Assembly (NCBI GenBank): GCA_023313575.1
Contig: JAJTTP010000031.1
Span: 124,001 to 188,000 of the forward strand
Source: Eutypella sp. D-1
Lineage: Eukaryota > Ascomycota > Sordariomycetes > Xylariales > Diatrypaceae
Reading direction: 5' to 3'
Length of the DNA: 64,000 nt
The notes under the pieces: generated by a model
Databases searched by the model: none
What the model was told of the DNA's origin: nothing
Seen by the model: only the letters and a program-made list of their open reading frames with translations
Shown: piece after piece, positions 35,065-45,303 of the stretch
Position numbering within the stretch: position 1 is the stretch's first letter
Layout: each line of letters starts with the position of its first letter
Made by a program: the position numbers and the translations under genes

Positions 35065-36962
35065 AGCGGGCTGGCCGGGTATCAATGTGCTTTTCTTGGT
35101 AACGGCGTTCATGCATTATTGTTCCGAGGGCCATATCTCGAGCACTATAAGGGCAGCTATACTTGACTTCTCTGTATGCATGAATTCTGCATATAACGTG
35201 CTGCTCTGCTCATCGTCGAACGAGAGAGTACGCAGGCTTACCCGTCGTCGTTCTCTCGTGGTATCGCGAGAGCTCTTATTTCATTCAAAACTGGTTCGAG
35301 TACTCGATGAGCATACTTGACTTACATCCCATCGAAGTTTATGAAAGGGAGGCCCGGGAATGCAAGCGAGAAATATCGAACGAACGTCTCGTTCATTAGG
35401 TTATGTATGGGCTAAGGAAAAATGTCTTATGGATAAGAAGTTGGAACTGGAAGAAGACTGGATGGGATAGTATTGCCCTGCGACCAGGTAGCCGAAAAGG
35501 GGACAACTGTGTGAACCGATGCATTTTCTCGGCATACATCCATACCATTCGCATTTTGTTTTGTAATTTCTTACCTCATTCCCCAAGGCCCCTTTCAAGA
35601 AGCAACGCCACATTTGGTCAGCCACATTGTAGTTATTGCATTACATAATAACATTCATCTAGGTGTAATTAATCCACTGTCTCCACAAAAGTCACTAGCC
35701 ACAAGACAGGGGAAAAAAAAAAACCAATTACCTATAACTTAACGGGGATCTCATAATTTTCCTTCTGTCTTTCTTCCTTCTTCTTCTCAACCAAGGCACC
35801 ACTTCCTTATCATCAAGACCCGTCCCGGAAGGAGAAGATGTTCTTTCTTCTCTTTTTCCCCCCAGGACGTCCTGATCATTTACCGGTGCCGAGAAGGAAT
35901 GATAAAACGCAGTCTTTTTTCGCTAGCGGTACCTGCAAAAATACGTTTTATTTACTGGGTTGCTGTTAGATAGATACTGCTGACATTTATTGGTAAGGGC
36001 GTTGCCGTGTGGGTGGGCTTGCTTGCTTGATGGTTTACCTCGTGAGCGAGTTAAACTTGCTGCAAGCTGGACTTGAGATTTGAAATTATGTAGTCCGTAG
36101 ACGTCTGAGAATCTTCGTGGTGTCACTGCAAAACTTCTGAGATGTTTTATTTTTTTTCTCCCCTCTGCCGCCCGTGCTAAGTCCATTTTATCTGACTCCC
36201 CGCTACATACATATTGCACGTTCAGCCAGTTGAATTAAGAAAAAAGCGCGGTAACTCATAGGCCACCCTCTGCTAAGTATCAAGTGCCATCATATCACCA
36301 TCTGTCACACTTACGGCACGATTTGTCGCGAAGCATGAAGTTACTTTTTGAAACCACTAAATGCTTTCAATGTATATATATAGGGTTGGTTGGGGTAAGG
36401 TAAGGTAAGACTGGTGGTATTATACAGGTAATACACATATATGCGTATATGTGCATGTCAAATGGCTTTCCTGATCATTTCTACCTAAAAGGCAAGGCCC
36501 TACCGGGAAAAAGAGAGAGGGGGAGGGAAATACTAGAAACCAAAAAATATGATTGATTGGAGCCGTGGTGGAACCCAACGTAGGATAAACTATGAAGGTT
36601 GTTGTATGTATAAAAAATTCCCTAACTAATGTTCCAAAAATGAACATGTTCCCTAGCTAATTGACGGTTTGAACCCTCTCCCCGAAGAGCTTGACCGGTT
36701 CGAGAGAGAGCGCCTGCCTGAGCCCGGACGCCCCTAAATATGCGAGAACACAGAAACCGCGAAATGCTGGAGCCAGCGAAGGAAGATAAAGATGAAATCT
36801 GATCATCCCCAGGGTATAGTTAAGATGCCAATGATATCAGGTGAGGTTACCCAAGAGGAGGGGCCTGTGAAGCTGATTTCGCCTAGGAACGCCGTGCAGA
36901 TGCCGATATTGTCTACAAAATACACATTGTCATGTCATTCATGATCATACGGTTGCGCCATT
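35065..36962. other. Convergent spacer, about 1.9 kb
   Basis: This lies between the 3' ends of the thymine hydroxylase gene (plus) and the RING/PHD gene (minus). An ACGAGAGA ... TCTCTCGT inverted repeat followed by a CTCTCGTGGTATCGCGAGAG hairpin lies at about 35219-35272, roughly 150-200 bp past the hydroxylase stop. No coding sequence is recognised. Confidence 0.55.
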
Positions 36963-39239
36963 TCATCCCTTAAGACCCGCGACCGCTTTTGCTACCTCGG
37001 AAATAGCAATCTTCTCACACCGATGCCTTATGTCGTCATTCAGTGCTATATCTGAGACTTCCTCGTATAGTCTGCGGCTGACGTCCCGGTTGATAGTCGA
37101 GTACTGGTCGGCTGTGATTTGTCCCGATTTCCAGTGCGACTTCAAGGCGTCTTTGACGATCCCGCTGACGTTCTCCTTTGTCTCAAAAGGTAAGCCACGC
37201 GTAGGCGATGTGTCTTGTGAGCGCGCGAGGCTAGCGCTTATAGTAGCTGCTGTCTGTCGCCGAGGCCGCGGCTGGCGGATCTCTGGAGAGCGGGTTGGAG
37301 AAACACTGTTTTGTGCCCGAGATCTGGATTCCGAGTCACTGTTATCGGCCCCATTGCGATTCGGCGAATAGTTTGCGGGTGGGTAGATAGGCTCAATCCT
37401 CGAGGTGAGAGAAAGCGGCGACCCGGGACGGTCAATGCTTCCACGTGGCGGCGGGGTCGTCGAAAGGGCTCGTGGGCTATTATGAGCTGATGGTGACGGG
37501 GATGTAGGGGGAGATGAAGGATCCGCGCCACTCCTAGGCGGGCAAAAGAGCGCCCGGATATTTTCATCGTCCGAAGACGGCGTCATCTCGACCTCCCTCA
37601 ATAATGAGGAAAGGAAGGTGGGCGCGTCTTCGCTTTGCGGGCTTGGTTGGTGGTGAGGGCGACTGGATGATGAATCATTCTGTGGGGGCACATTGGTTTG
37701 CAAGGCGGGTATCTTAGACGAGGAAGCCTCACTCGTTGTGGGAACACGCCTTGTGCGAGGTCGCTTGAGCTTGCGTTCTGGTTGCGGAGGTGGTTCGACT
37801 GGAGAGGCGGTAATGGAGCGAGACTTTCTCTTACGATGATTTGTGCTGCGATTCGGGGTCGCGGCATCTATAGCCTTCTCCAGTGCGCCCCATGCCCGCA
37901 CCTCCTCGGCAGTCTCCTGAGGTGGTGGTGGCGGGGCTTGTTGCACGACAGGCCGGGGGAGCATGTTGGGTAAATTATTCGCGAACACTTCGCGTGCACC
38001 GAGGCGGCTCGCAATGTTAAGACGCTGCTGCCATCTTTGGTATTCGCGCCGCTCTCTTTCGCGAAGTTGCTGGGAGCGTCTGTAAGTCCGCAGGGCCTCA
38101 TCGTCGTCGTGACCATCGAGGTCTATATTGAGAGCATCCCAAACGCGACCGGCAATCTGTCCCCAAGCACCCTGCCACTCGTCAGAACGGGCACGTCTAC
38201 GTGCACGTCTCATTGTAGCCTGGGTACGGGGTAGGTATGAGGACCTATGGTTCACGAGACCAGCAAGCTCCACTGGTGCACCCACATCCTGGTCATCGAG
38301 TTCGTCTGCCAGAAGCTCAGCAGCAGCCTCGGAGCATTCCATGCAAAACCAGTGCCCACGAGGAACACTGTCGAGGCCTACGCAATAGGTATGATAGGGC
38401 GCATCGCAGTTGTCACAGAGCAGAAGGACATCTTCTTCGTCGGAACGACTGCAAATGGGACATGGTCTCGCGTTCTCTTCCTCTTCTGGATTCTCGTCGA
38501 GCCAGGCTTGGGGATCGAATTCGGCGACTTGTTTCTTGTCCTCGACGTCATAGGAAGACAGGCGGGTCCCTAGTGGTAAAACAATGAGGGTTAGTTAACT
38601 ATTCTAACATTGTCATGCAGTGAAAGGAGGATGCATCAACTTACCGCCAATTTTATCGTAGACATGGACCAAATGAAAGGTTTGGCGGCAAATAGGGCAA
38701 CTATTTGCCTTTCCGGTCCATTCTCTCAAGCAAGCATCATGTAAGATATGCCCACATGCATCAATAAGGGCAATTTTGTGGTCTTCGGTATGAGAAATAT
38801 GAGTGTCGGCATCGATACGGGGACTAGAATTTTTGCCTTTTAATTGTGCAGGTGGTGTTGTGGGTGCAGGATCCGGGAGCTCGGAATTGTCAGTTGTTGT
38901 AGAGATGGCGGCGGGATGAGAAGTATTGAGATCCGAGGTAGAGCTAGAGGTAGAAGCGGCAGCGGTGGTGGTAGCGGTGGTAGCGGGTGCTGGCGCGGCA
39001 GCGGATGCGGGTGCGGGTGCGGCGGAGGGCACGGAGGTGGTAGAACTGGGCGTAAGCACAGTGGTTGTAGCGGTGGTTGTGGTGGTGGTAGGCGGTTGGG
39101 TGGACAGCTTGGAAGGCAGCTGGGAGGACAAATGCAAAGGTAGCTGCAGAGCTATAGGGGGAGCCGCCGCGGCCGCCGCCACCGCCGCCGCGGGCTCCAC
39201 GTCTAGATTTTCTAGACAGACGATGCACTGATCAGCCAT
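36963..39239 (-). CDS. RING and PHD finger protein (chromatin/ubiquitin-type, S. pombe C126.07c-like)
   Basis: Two exons: 39239-38645 and 38569-36963, with a 75-bp intron (GTAAGT donor, CTAG acceptor) splitting a Gly codon. The protein has 733 residues. The N-terminal RING-H2 finger has C5 and C8, then C162, H164, H167, C170, C181 and C184, so about 150 low-complexity Ala/Thr/Pro/Ser residues are inserted in its first loop. A PHD finger follows directly: C235, C238, C250, C253, H258, C261, W272, C274, C277 (C4HC3), with GLDSVPRGHWFCMEC. The linker YDKIGGTRLSSYDVEDKKQV and the C-terminal helix (DQYSTINRDVSRRLYEEV, then EVAKAVAGLKG) are family hallmarks as I recall them. The middle ~350 residues are disordered with basic clusters. 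A RING suggests E3 ubiquitin ligase activity and the PHD histone-tail reading, but the specific targets are unknown. Confidence 0.88.
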
Positions 39240-40043
39240 CAGGGCAAAATTCTATAAATTGAAGATTCCGGTATGAGAACATATAAATTGGTTTATGCCG
39301 GTTATCTCTTCTTTTTCTGAGTTGTTTAATTTCAGAAAAGAAGTAGAAAAAAATCGATAGATGTAGATGAATGGGGGGGAGGAGTGGATGGAGGGATGAT
39401 CTCTGTGATGGATTCAAGGTCCAAGGTTCCAAGGTTGTGATGGATGTTGTAACAAAGAACCTTGTAGGAAAGCAGTAAACTTCCCACAGTTAATGACAAC
39501 CTAGGTTGGAAAGTAATTGATTGAATAAGAATGGTAGTAAGTAAGTAGGATGTAAGTGTACCAAAGTAGGTAGAAAATTAAAGATGTTAAGGATGCAAGG
39601 TAAAAAACCCTTGGTAGGTACTTTAAGTAGAGAGTTGGAAGGTACCTAGGTAACTGGCTAATCAGGAATGACTTCAGGAATTACCTAGGTGCATAGGTGC
39701 ATGTGGTTAGGCGCTGGGGCGCAGGTGCAGGTGGTTGTAATCAATACTAGGATGTACTTGGGCAATACAATGGGCAACAGGTACTTGACAGTCCTACAAT
39801 TAGGGGGGTTAATATGACAATGTGGGCAAGGACGGTGGACAAGTACGGTGGACAAGTACGGGGGACGATAGACAAATAACGGATAGTTCTACCGACTAAA
39901 TGGCAGGTAAGGGTTGGAGGAGAAGAGGGGTGGGAAAGGAAGCCCTGAAAGCCCACGCACGGGTAGGTTAGACCTGGTAGACCTGGTAGACTGATCGGCA
40001 GGCGGGCAGGCAGACAGACGGATAAGTAAATTGTAAATTAGCA

Positions 40044-40072
40044 GGGTAGGCAAGGTAGGCAAGGTAGGCAAA
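40044..40072. repeat. Short tandem repeat, AGGTAGGCA unit x3
   Basis: Three near-identical copies of a GCAAGGTAG-type unit in tandem in non-coding DNA upstream of the RING/PHD gene. Confidence 0.7.
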
Positions 40073-42642
40073 GGTGAGGTAAGGTAGATAAAGGTAATAT
40101 GTATCTAGATAGTGAATCTAGATAATATGTTTTGACCTTTACAAACGAAAGATAGTATTGTAAACAGACCCAAAAGCTCGGCCCCTGGGAATTTAGAGTT
40201 CAAATATGATTTGACTGTGGAATAATGATCGCTGATTACCTAGGGGAGTTGATCTGTGACTTCAGGATCAGTGGATGATAACCTTCAGCTGGAATTGTGG
40301 AAAAGCAATGGAAGTAGGTTTTATTCGTATATTCGTGTATTCGTTATATTGGTATAGCAGGGGCGTTAATGATAGAAACGATGCAAAAAGATATAATTTT
40401 ATATCTGGTAATTGCAACCTAGACAACTGCTAGCGCACTGCTAAGGCAGTAGCAATATGTGATATTCAATACACCATATACCATCAACTCTTAGTTCAAC
40501 ATATGACCGCATATATGCATACACTAGTATAGAAGAGGACGTGAGAAGTGACCATATATCCATCTAAGGGGGGGGGGGGGAATTTGGGGGGCACCTGGGC
40601 AATGGTTTAACTTTGAAGGAGGTTGGTACTATGCGCCTGCCTTTTATGTAGTAGGGAGGCCAAATAGCCTAGCAGGCGGGCAGGTCAAGTTGAACACGAG
40701 TGGGATGATACTTATACATACGTAAGCCGAATAGTAGTCATCTAATGCTCGTCTAAGTTGGTAAGGGTGGGAGCAGTAGTCAAAGTATGGAGTCGCAGTA
40801 GTGGCATTTGATCGTGGCGTCCTGATAGGTACGTTTAGTACATAAGTACCTACCTAGGGTATTTATATGACTCTATGTATGGCCGGGTGTATATGTGTGA
40901 ACGGAGTAACGTAGGGTACCTCTTAGGCACTTGTACAGGTCCACGAATGGGCAGCTGTGTAAAATAGTGGGGACGTCTGACTTCAGCGAACCGACGATAA
41001 GGAACAGTTAAGTTGTTGTTGCAAAGGTGCCTTAACATTTAATATTATTGGGTTGTCTTAACTCCTTGATCTCGGGGGTGGTTATTGAAGTGGTCCCGCT
41101 TACCTCCTATAAGGTCCTCGAGCAGAGCTGAAATTGGAAGTTGCCCGGGTGGAAATGGCGTTGGCTGGCTGGCGCTGGTTCAAATTTCCATGGATGGCAA
41201 CATTTGCTTAGTATGTATGATGTTGGGACGGGAGAGGAGAGAGAGAAAGTGGAAGTTATGCAGGTAATAATTATGGAGTAACCCGGTGACGGATTCCGGG
41301 TTGGTACAGTAAAGACTCAACCTTGAAACGTTACCAGTTCCTACCTACATGTCTAAGTATAGATACTATATACTGCTACGTCCATGGACAGGTTTGTATT
41401 TATTTAAGCTAGTATGGAAGCAAAAATATCGACATGTTCCATATGGATGGAAGCTAGACTTTCTCTTCCAAATGACAAGCAACAAGAAAGCCCCGAATTC
41501 GCAGATGATGATTAAGACATAGGCACTCCAAGTTCCGCAGTCTTAAAAGGTAAGAAGCACTGCACTATTTACAGTCTATTTAAGACCTCAGTTGCAACTT
41601 TACCCCGTTTTAAGCAACCTGGAAAGCGGGAATGACGAGAGTGATTTGCCGAGATAGGATTAGTTCCCTTAGCAAGGCGGGTACTTTAGAAGGGACGAGA
41701 AGTTATCTAGAACTGTGTACCTGTACCGCGAAAAGGCCCTATGCCGATACTTCCTCTTGTTATAGAGGTTGAGGTCAGCTGTCAATGTAATATGGAGAGA
41801 GTATTCACACGCACTTATGTACATGTAGGTTTGTCCCGTTACGACCTCTTAGCGAGCTACTTAGAATCTACAGAACCTGCTCCTATCAATGCACACGTCC
41901 ATTCCAACGAGCGCTCATTTGAAGACTTTGAATTGCCCTGATAGGAGCCAACAAGGTGTATATCCATATAGGATGTTGATTGGAGTTTATTCAGCTGCAA
42001 GTTTGACCTAAAGTACGTCCCTACGTTAGTTAGGCTGGCAACTTGGGCAAAGCACCTGGTTGGCACCCTACAGTAGGTAGGTAGGTAGGAAGGAGGAGGA
42101 ACTTATGCCTATTTCGATGACCCTTTCCGACTTCTTCCAAGGTTGCCCTCCTCGGGAGCAACTTCAACTTTTTGCTTCCGAGGTCCTCCGTAATGAAGAA
42201 ATCGTGCCTGTTTAGGTACCTGGGGATCTTAGGTATGCCCACCTGGGTTAGGGGTATCATTGCAATAGTGGAAATATAATCCTACGCAACCTTACCGTAC
42301 GAAGTAAGGAGAGTTGCCCTCCAGAGCTGTCGCTACTGCACGTGTGCGCCGACATTTTTTATACCTTTATGGCATAGGCATAGGTCGCAACCCACATTCC
42401 TTCTTTCTAAGCATGTACTTATGTAGCTGAACCGATAGACCCCATGATGCTTATCATATTACACATTTGTCTACCACAAGTATCCAACGACTGTCTGTAT
42501 GACTTAAGTCAGATTGTACAGAGAGGTAGGGAATATATGGTTGAACTGGACAGATATCCTCAGTGCGCAGTGGCTGTAACGCCATACGTTCCTTTTGTGA
42601 ACTGCTATAACGATTTTCTTTTTGCCTTGTCTAGCTTGCTCG

Positions 42643-42645
<3 letters not shown>

Positions 42646-42673
<28 letters not shown>
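42646..42673. repeat. (CT)14 microsatellite
   Basis: Fourteen uninterrupted CT units in non-coding DNA. Confidence 0.85.
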
Positions 42674-44463
42674 ACCCAACACTTCTGCGTTGTGTCATAA
42701 AGCATGGTATTTGCCAAGGATAGTATATCATAGATCAGCCCCCTAGCGCCTACTTGCTCCGGGCTTTATCTGGACTGCACCGCTCACTAATGCGAACACC
42801 GAAGCACATACGCTGCAAGATGGGCGTCAAGCTGCAGGACTAGGTAGGCACCATCACAGACACAGATACACATATATATAATACACTTCACGTTCTGTTC
42901 GTGTGGGCGGGTGTATATGCTCTGGGTTCACTGGTCCCAGCCACGGTCGTCAACGCCGGTCAGTCCAGAGGCGGGAATAGTCAGTAGTCTAGAGCCTTAC
43001 GCCATCTAAAAAGAAGAGGAAGAAGCCAACAGGTACACGTTGTTGGTAAGCAATGTAGAAGAATGGCATGCACAGACAGGCCAAGAAAGACAAGTCTGCT
43101 TTTCCAATGACACGATGACTGCATCCTCAATTCAGGAACAGGGCGAGCGGGGTGGGGTGGGGAAGGGGGGTGGGGATGCAGCAGGTGGTGACGGCAGCGG
43201 AACATCGGAGTAAAAAATCCATTCGGAAGGTATACAAGCAAGCAACAAAACCCTCGGTAAGGCTAAACGAACAGACATGTTTGGCGTAAGATCCTCATGC
43301 AGGGCACGTAAGAAAAGTCAGCAGAAGAAATAATAATCCGAAACGTCGGTGGGTAGGTAGTTAGGTGGTCAAGTCATTGTCTTTGGTAGGCGGTTGACTC
43401 AGACTTATAACCGAGATGGAATGACATATTGCCTCCCGCCCCCGTCTTCCCCAGGGTTGAAATAGTACGTGTGCATAATGAAATACATGATAAAATGGTC
43501 TCAACGAACCAAGATAACCATATGGTGCCAACAAAGTCGGGAAGCTACGTTCGTACAGTCTTAGGACGATGGGCGATACCTCTGGGCCAGTCAGGTGGTG
43601 GGGGGCGGCAGTGGTTTGAGACAAAAAAGTCCTGTAAGCCTGAATTATTGAATGGCGATGCGGAATTGCACAAGAGGGCACCATTCGGTACAAGTAACGA
43701 ACAACCACACACACACACCACTGGATAATTACGTAGAGACCTTACCTACCCTACCCAACAGACGCCCTCGCGTTCGATGGAATGGGATCGTGAAAAGCGG
43801 CGGGATTATCCTTGAAGCGGTTTCAACTAACTTCGATATCCAAAGCGGGGGTCTTAGCCTTGAAGTCGAAGAGTCATCATAGGTATGGTGCGGATCATGA
43901 TCCTTATTGGCTGGAGAGATAGGTTTTGCCTCAGGGGGCCAAGTCAGATAGCAGGTGCTCAGTCCCCATTCATTGAATTGCTGGACAACGCATCTCTTCG
44001 CGGCCAGGCGGTTTCGTGCCAGAACCTTGCTTTATACCAAGGTCGATGCTGGGGTGGCAGGCGAGCATTTGCAGGAAATGAGGCGAGATATTGATAGCAG
44101 GGTTGGCGAAGAACCTGCCTCATTTTATGGTCCTGACATCTTTCAGCATGCCGCGCCCGTCCCTTATGACCCGAGTACGCTGACAGGAACGAAGTGGCCA
44201 AAGGACGGTTTAGTTGCAGGTTTTTCTCATATTCACATCGACTCATGGGACTTCATGGGGGGTCTCTCTCGCGTGCTTGAAGATGATCATCGATTGAGTC
44301 ATCTCACCCTACGGGTGATAGGATCCAGGACGTCGTTTTGGATCGTAGTCATGGCTCCCCCTATTGTGGTATGCATGAAAATTCCGTTTTTTTCCCTGTA
44401 CACCGAAACCAAATAGCAAGTATAAACCTCAACCATTCGCTCCCACCCACACACCACACACAC

Positions 44464-45303
44464 TTAAACCTCCTGGATCTCCCTCAGTCTTCGCAGCGTC
44501 GATCGCATGGCGGCGGCAGCGGCGGTCCTGCGCAGTTATTATTAGCAACTATTTCCCTTCCCTCTTGCGTATGTAGTAGTAGCTTGGCCCATATCGCGAA
44601 TTGTGTGCGCTTTATGTATGTAGGAGCCTTGCTGGGGTCGTGGTTGAACGTACGATACTGTGTAAGCGCCACCAGCGACGGTCTTGCCGCAGCTCTTGCA
44701 GTCCCAGATACCAACGGCGCCACGCTTGACGGTGACCTTACCGCAGAAGGTGCCTTCGTGTAGGGATTAGTATCAAAGTTTTCGTCTCGTTCCGAGGGTG
44801 CGTCAATAGCTTACACTACACGTATAATGTTAGTTTATCTTTTATTTTGGTTTGTTTTCCTCTTTTGATAGCAAAGCTTGCGCCCAGGAGAGAGAGATAC
44901 ATATGGAAGATATGAAGCTGAATATTTCGAGGCCGTTATACTTACTGTGTACTTGGCGTGCTGAGTGATCTCCATCTTCTTCACCTGCTTCCGCAGAGAG
45001 GCACCATATCTATTCGAATCGAACACCAAGAGTTAGTGGGTTTGTTCCCAGCACCAGCAAAACATCCATCAGAAGGAAGAACATCGGCCGGAACATCGAC
45101 GAGAAGAGCATCGAATGAAGGCTTCGGGGGATCAATCGAGGAGCGGTAGTAGGGAGATGTCGTACCGGGTACCGTATTTGCCGACAACGCCGACCTTCCT
45201 GTTCACCAAAATTATTAGCATCGTTGTCTTTCCTTTTCCCCAACTCCGGCGTTTCGTTCGTTCGTCTGTGGGTTTTCCCGACTTACTTGGTTCTCTTGGC
45301 CAT
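44464..45303 (-). CDS. RPL43: 60S ribosomal protein eL43 (L37A family), six exons including a one-nucleotide exon
   Basis: The protein has 92 residues, the normal length, and is a zinc-ribbon protein of the large subunit. Exons on the minus strand: 45303-45287, 45198-45166, 45009-44946, 44815 (one base), 44753-44654 and 44527-44464. Introns are 88, 156, 130, 61 and 126 bp. The product starts [17 protein letters not shown], continues [21 protein letters not shown], then C-T-F-C-G-K. It carries the four zinc ligands C39, C42, C57 and C60, and ends [19 protein letters not shown]. Without the single T at 44815 the frame is lost between Thr38 and the downstream exon, and Cys39 cannot be encoded. 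With it, T plus GC makes the TGC codon. Both introns around it have canonical signals: GTAAGT ... CTAAC ... GTGTAG, then GTAAGC ... CTAAT ... CGAAG. No other gene overlaps. The gene is very intron-dense: five introns in 279 coding bases. Confidence 0.92.
44815..44815 (-). other. RPL43: Putative one-nucleotide microexon (T) of RPL43
   Basis: On the minus strand the sequence reads GTGTAG, T, GTAAGC: an acceptor dinucleotide, one base, then a strong donor. The branch-site A of the upstream intron is at 44830 (CTAAC, 14 bases before the intron end) and that of the downstream intron is at 44767 (CTAAT, 13 bases before its end). The base is needed for frame and for the conserved Cys39. This is an inference from signals and protein conservation, without transcript evidence. 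Confidence 0.82.

Larger units (their letters stand above)
39240..44463. other. Long non-coding spacer, about 5.2 kb
   Basis: No supported gene. It contains tandem short repeats such as GGACAAGTACGGT near 39833-39862 and AGGTAGGCA near 40044-40072, a 13-G tract at 40568-40580, a (CT)14 microsatellite at 42646-42673, and TACCTAGG-type palindromes near 39642-39652. The promoter of the RING/PHD gene lies at its left end and the eL43 3' region at its right end. A 153-codon open frame at 43955-44416 has no recognisable similarity. Confidence 0.55.

Noticed and set aside
42646..42673. CT repeat inside a putative Ser/Leu-rich coding frame
   Set aside because: The frame is created by the microsatellite itself and has no other coding signal.
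43955..44416. 153-codon plus-strand open frame ending next to the eL43 3' end
   Set aside because: No recognisable domain, and overlapping open frames on both strands. A short real gene cannot be excluded but is not supported.
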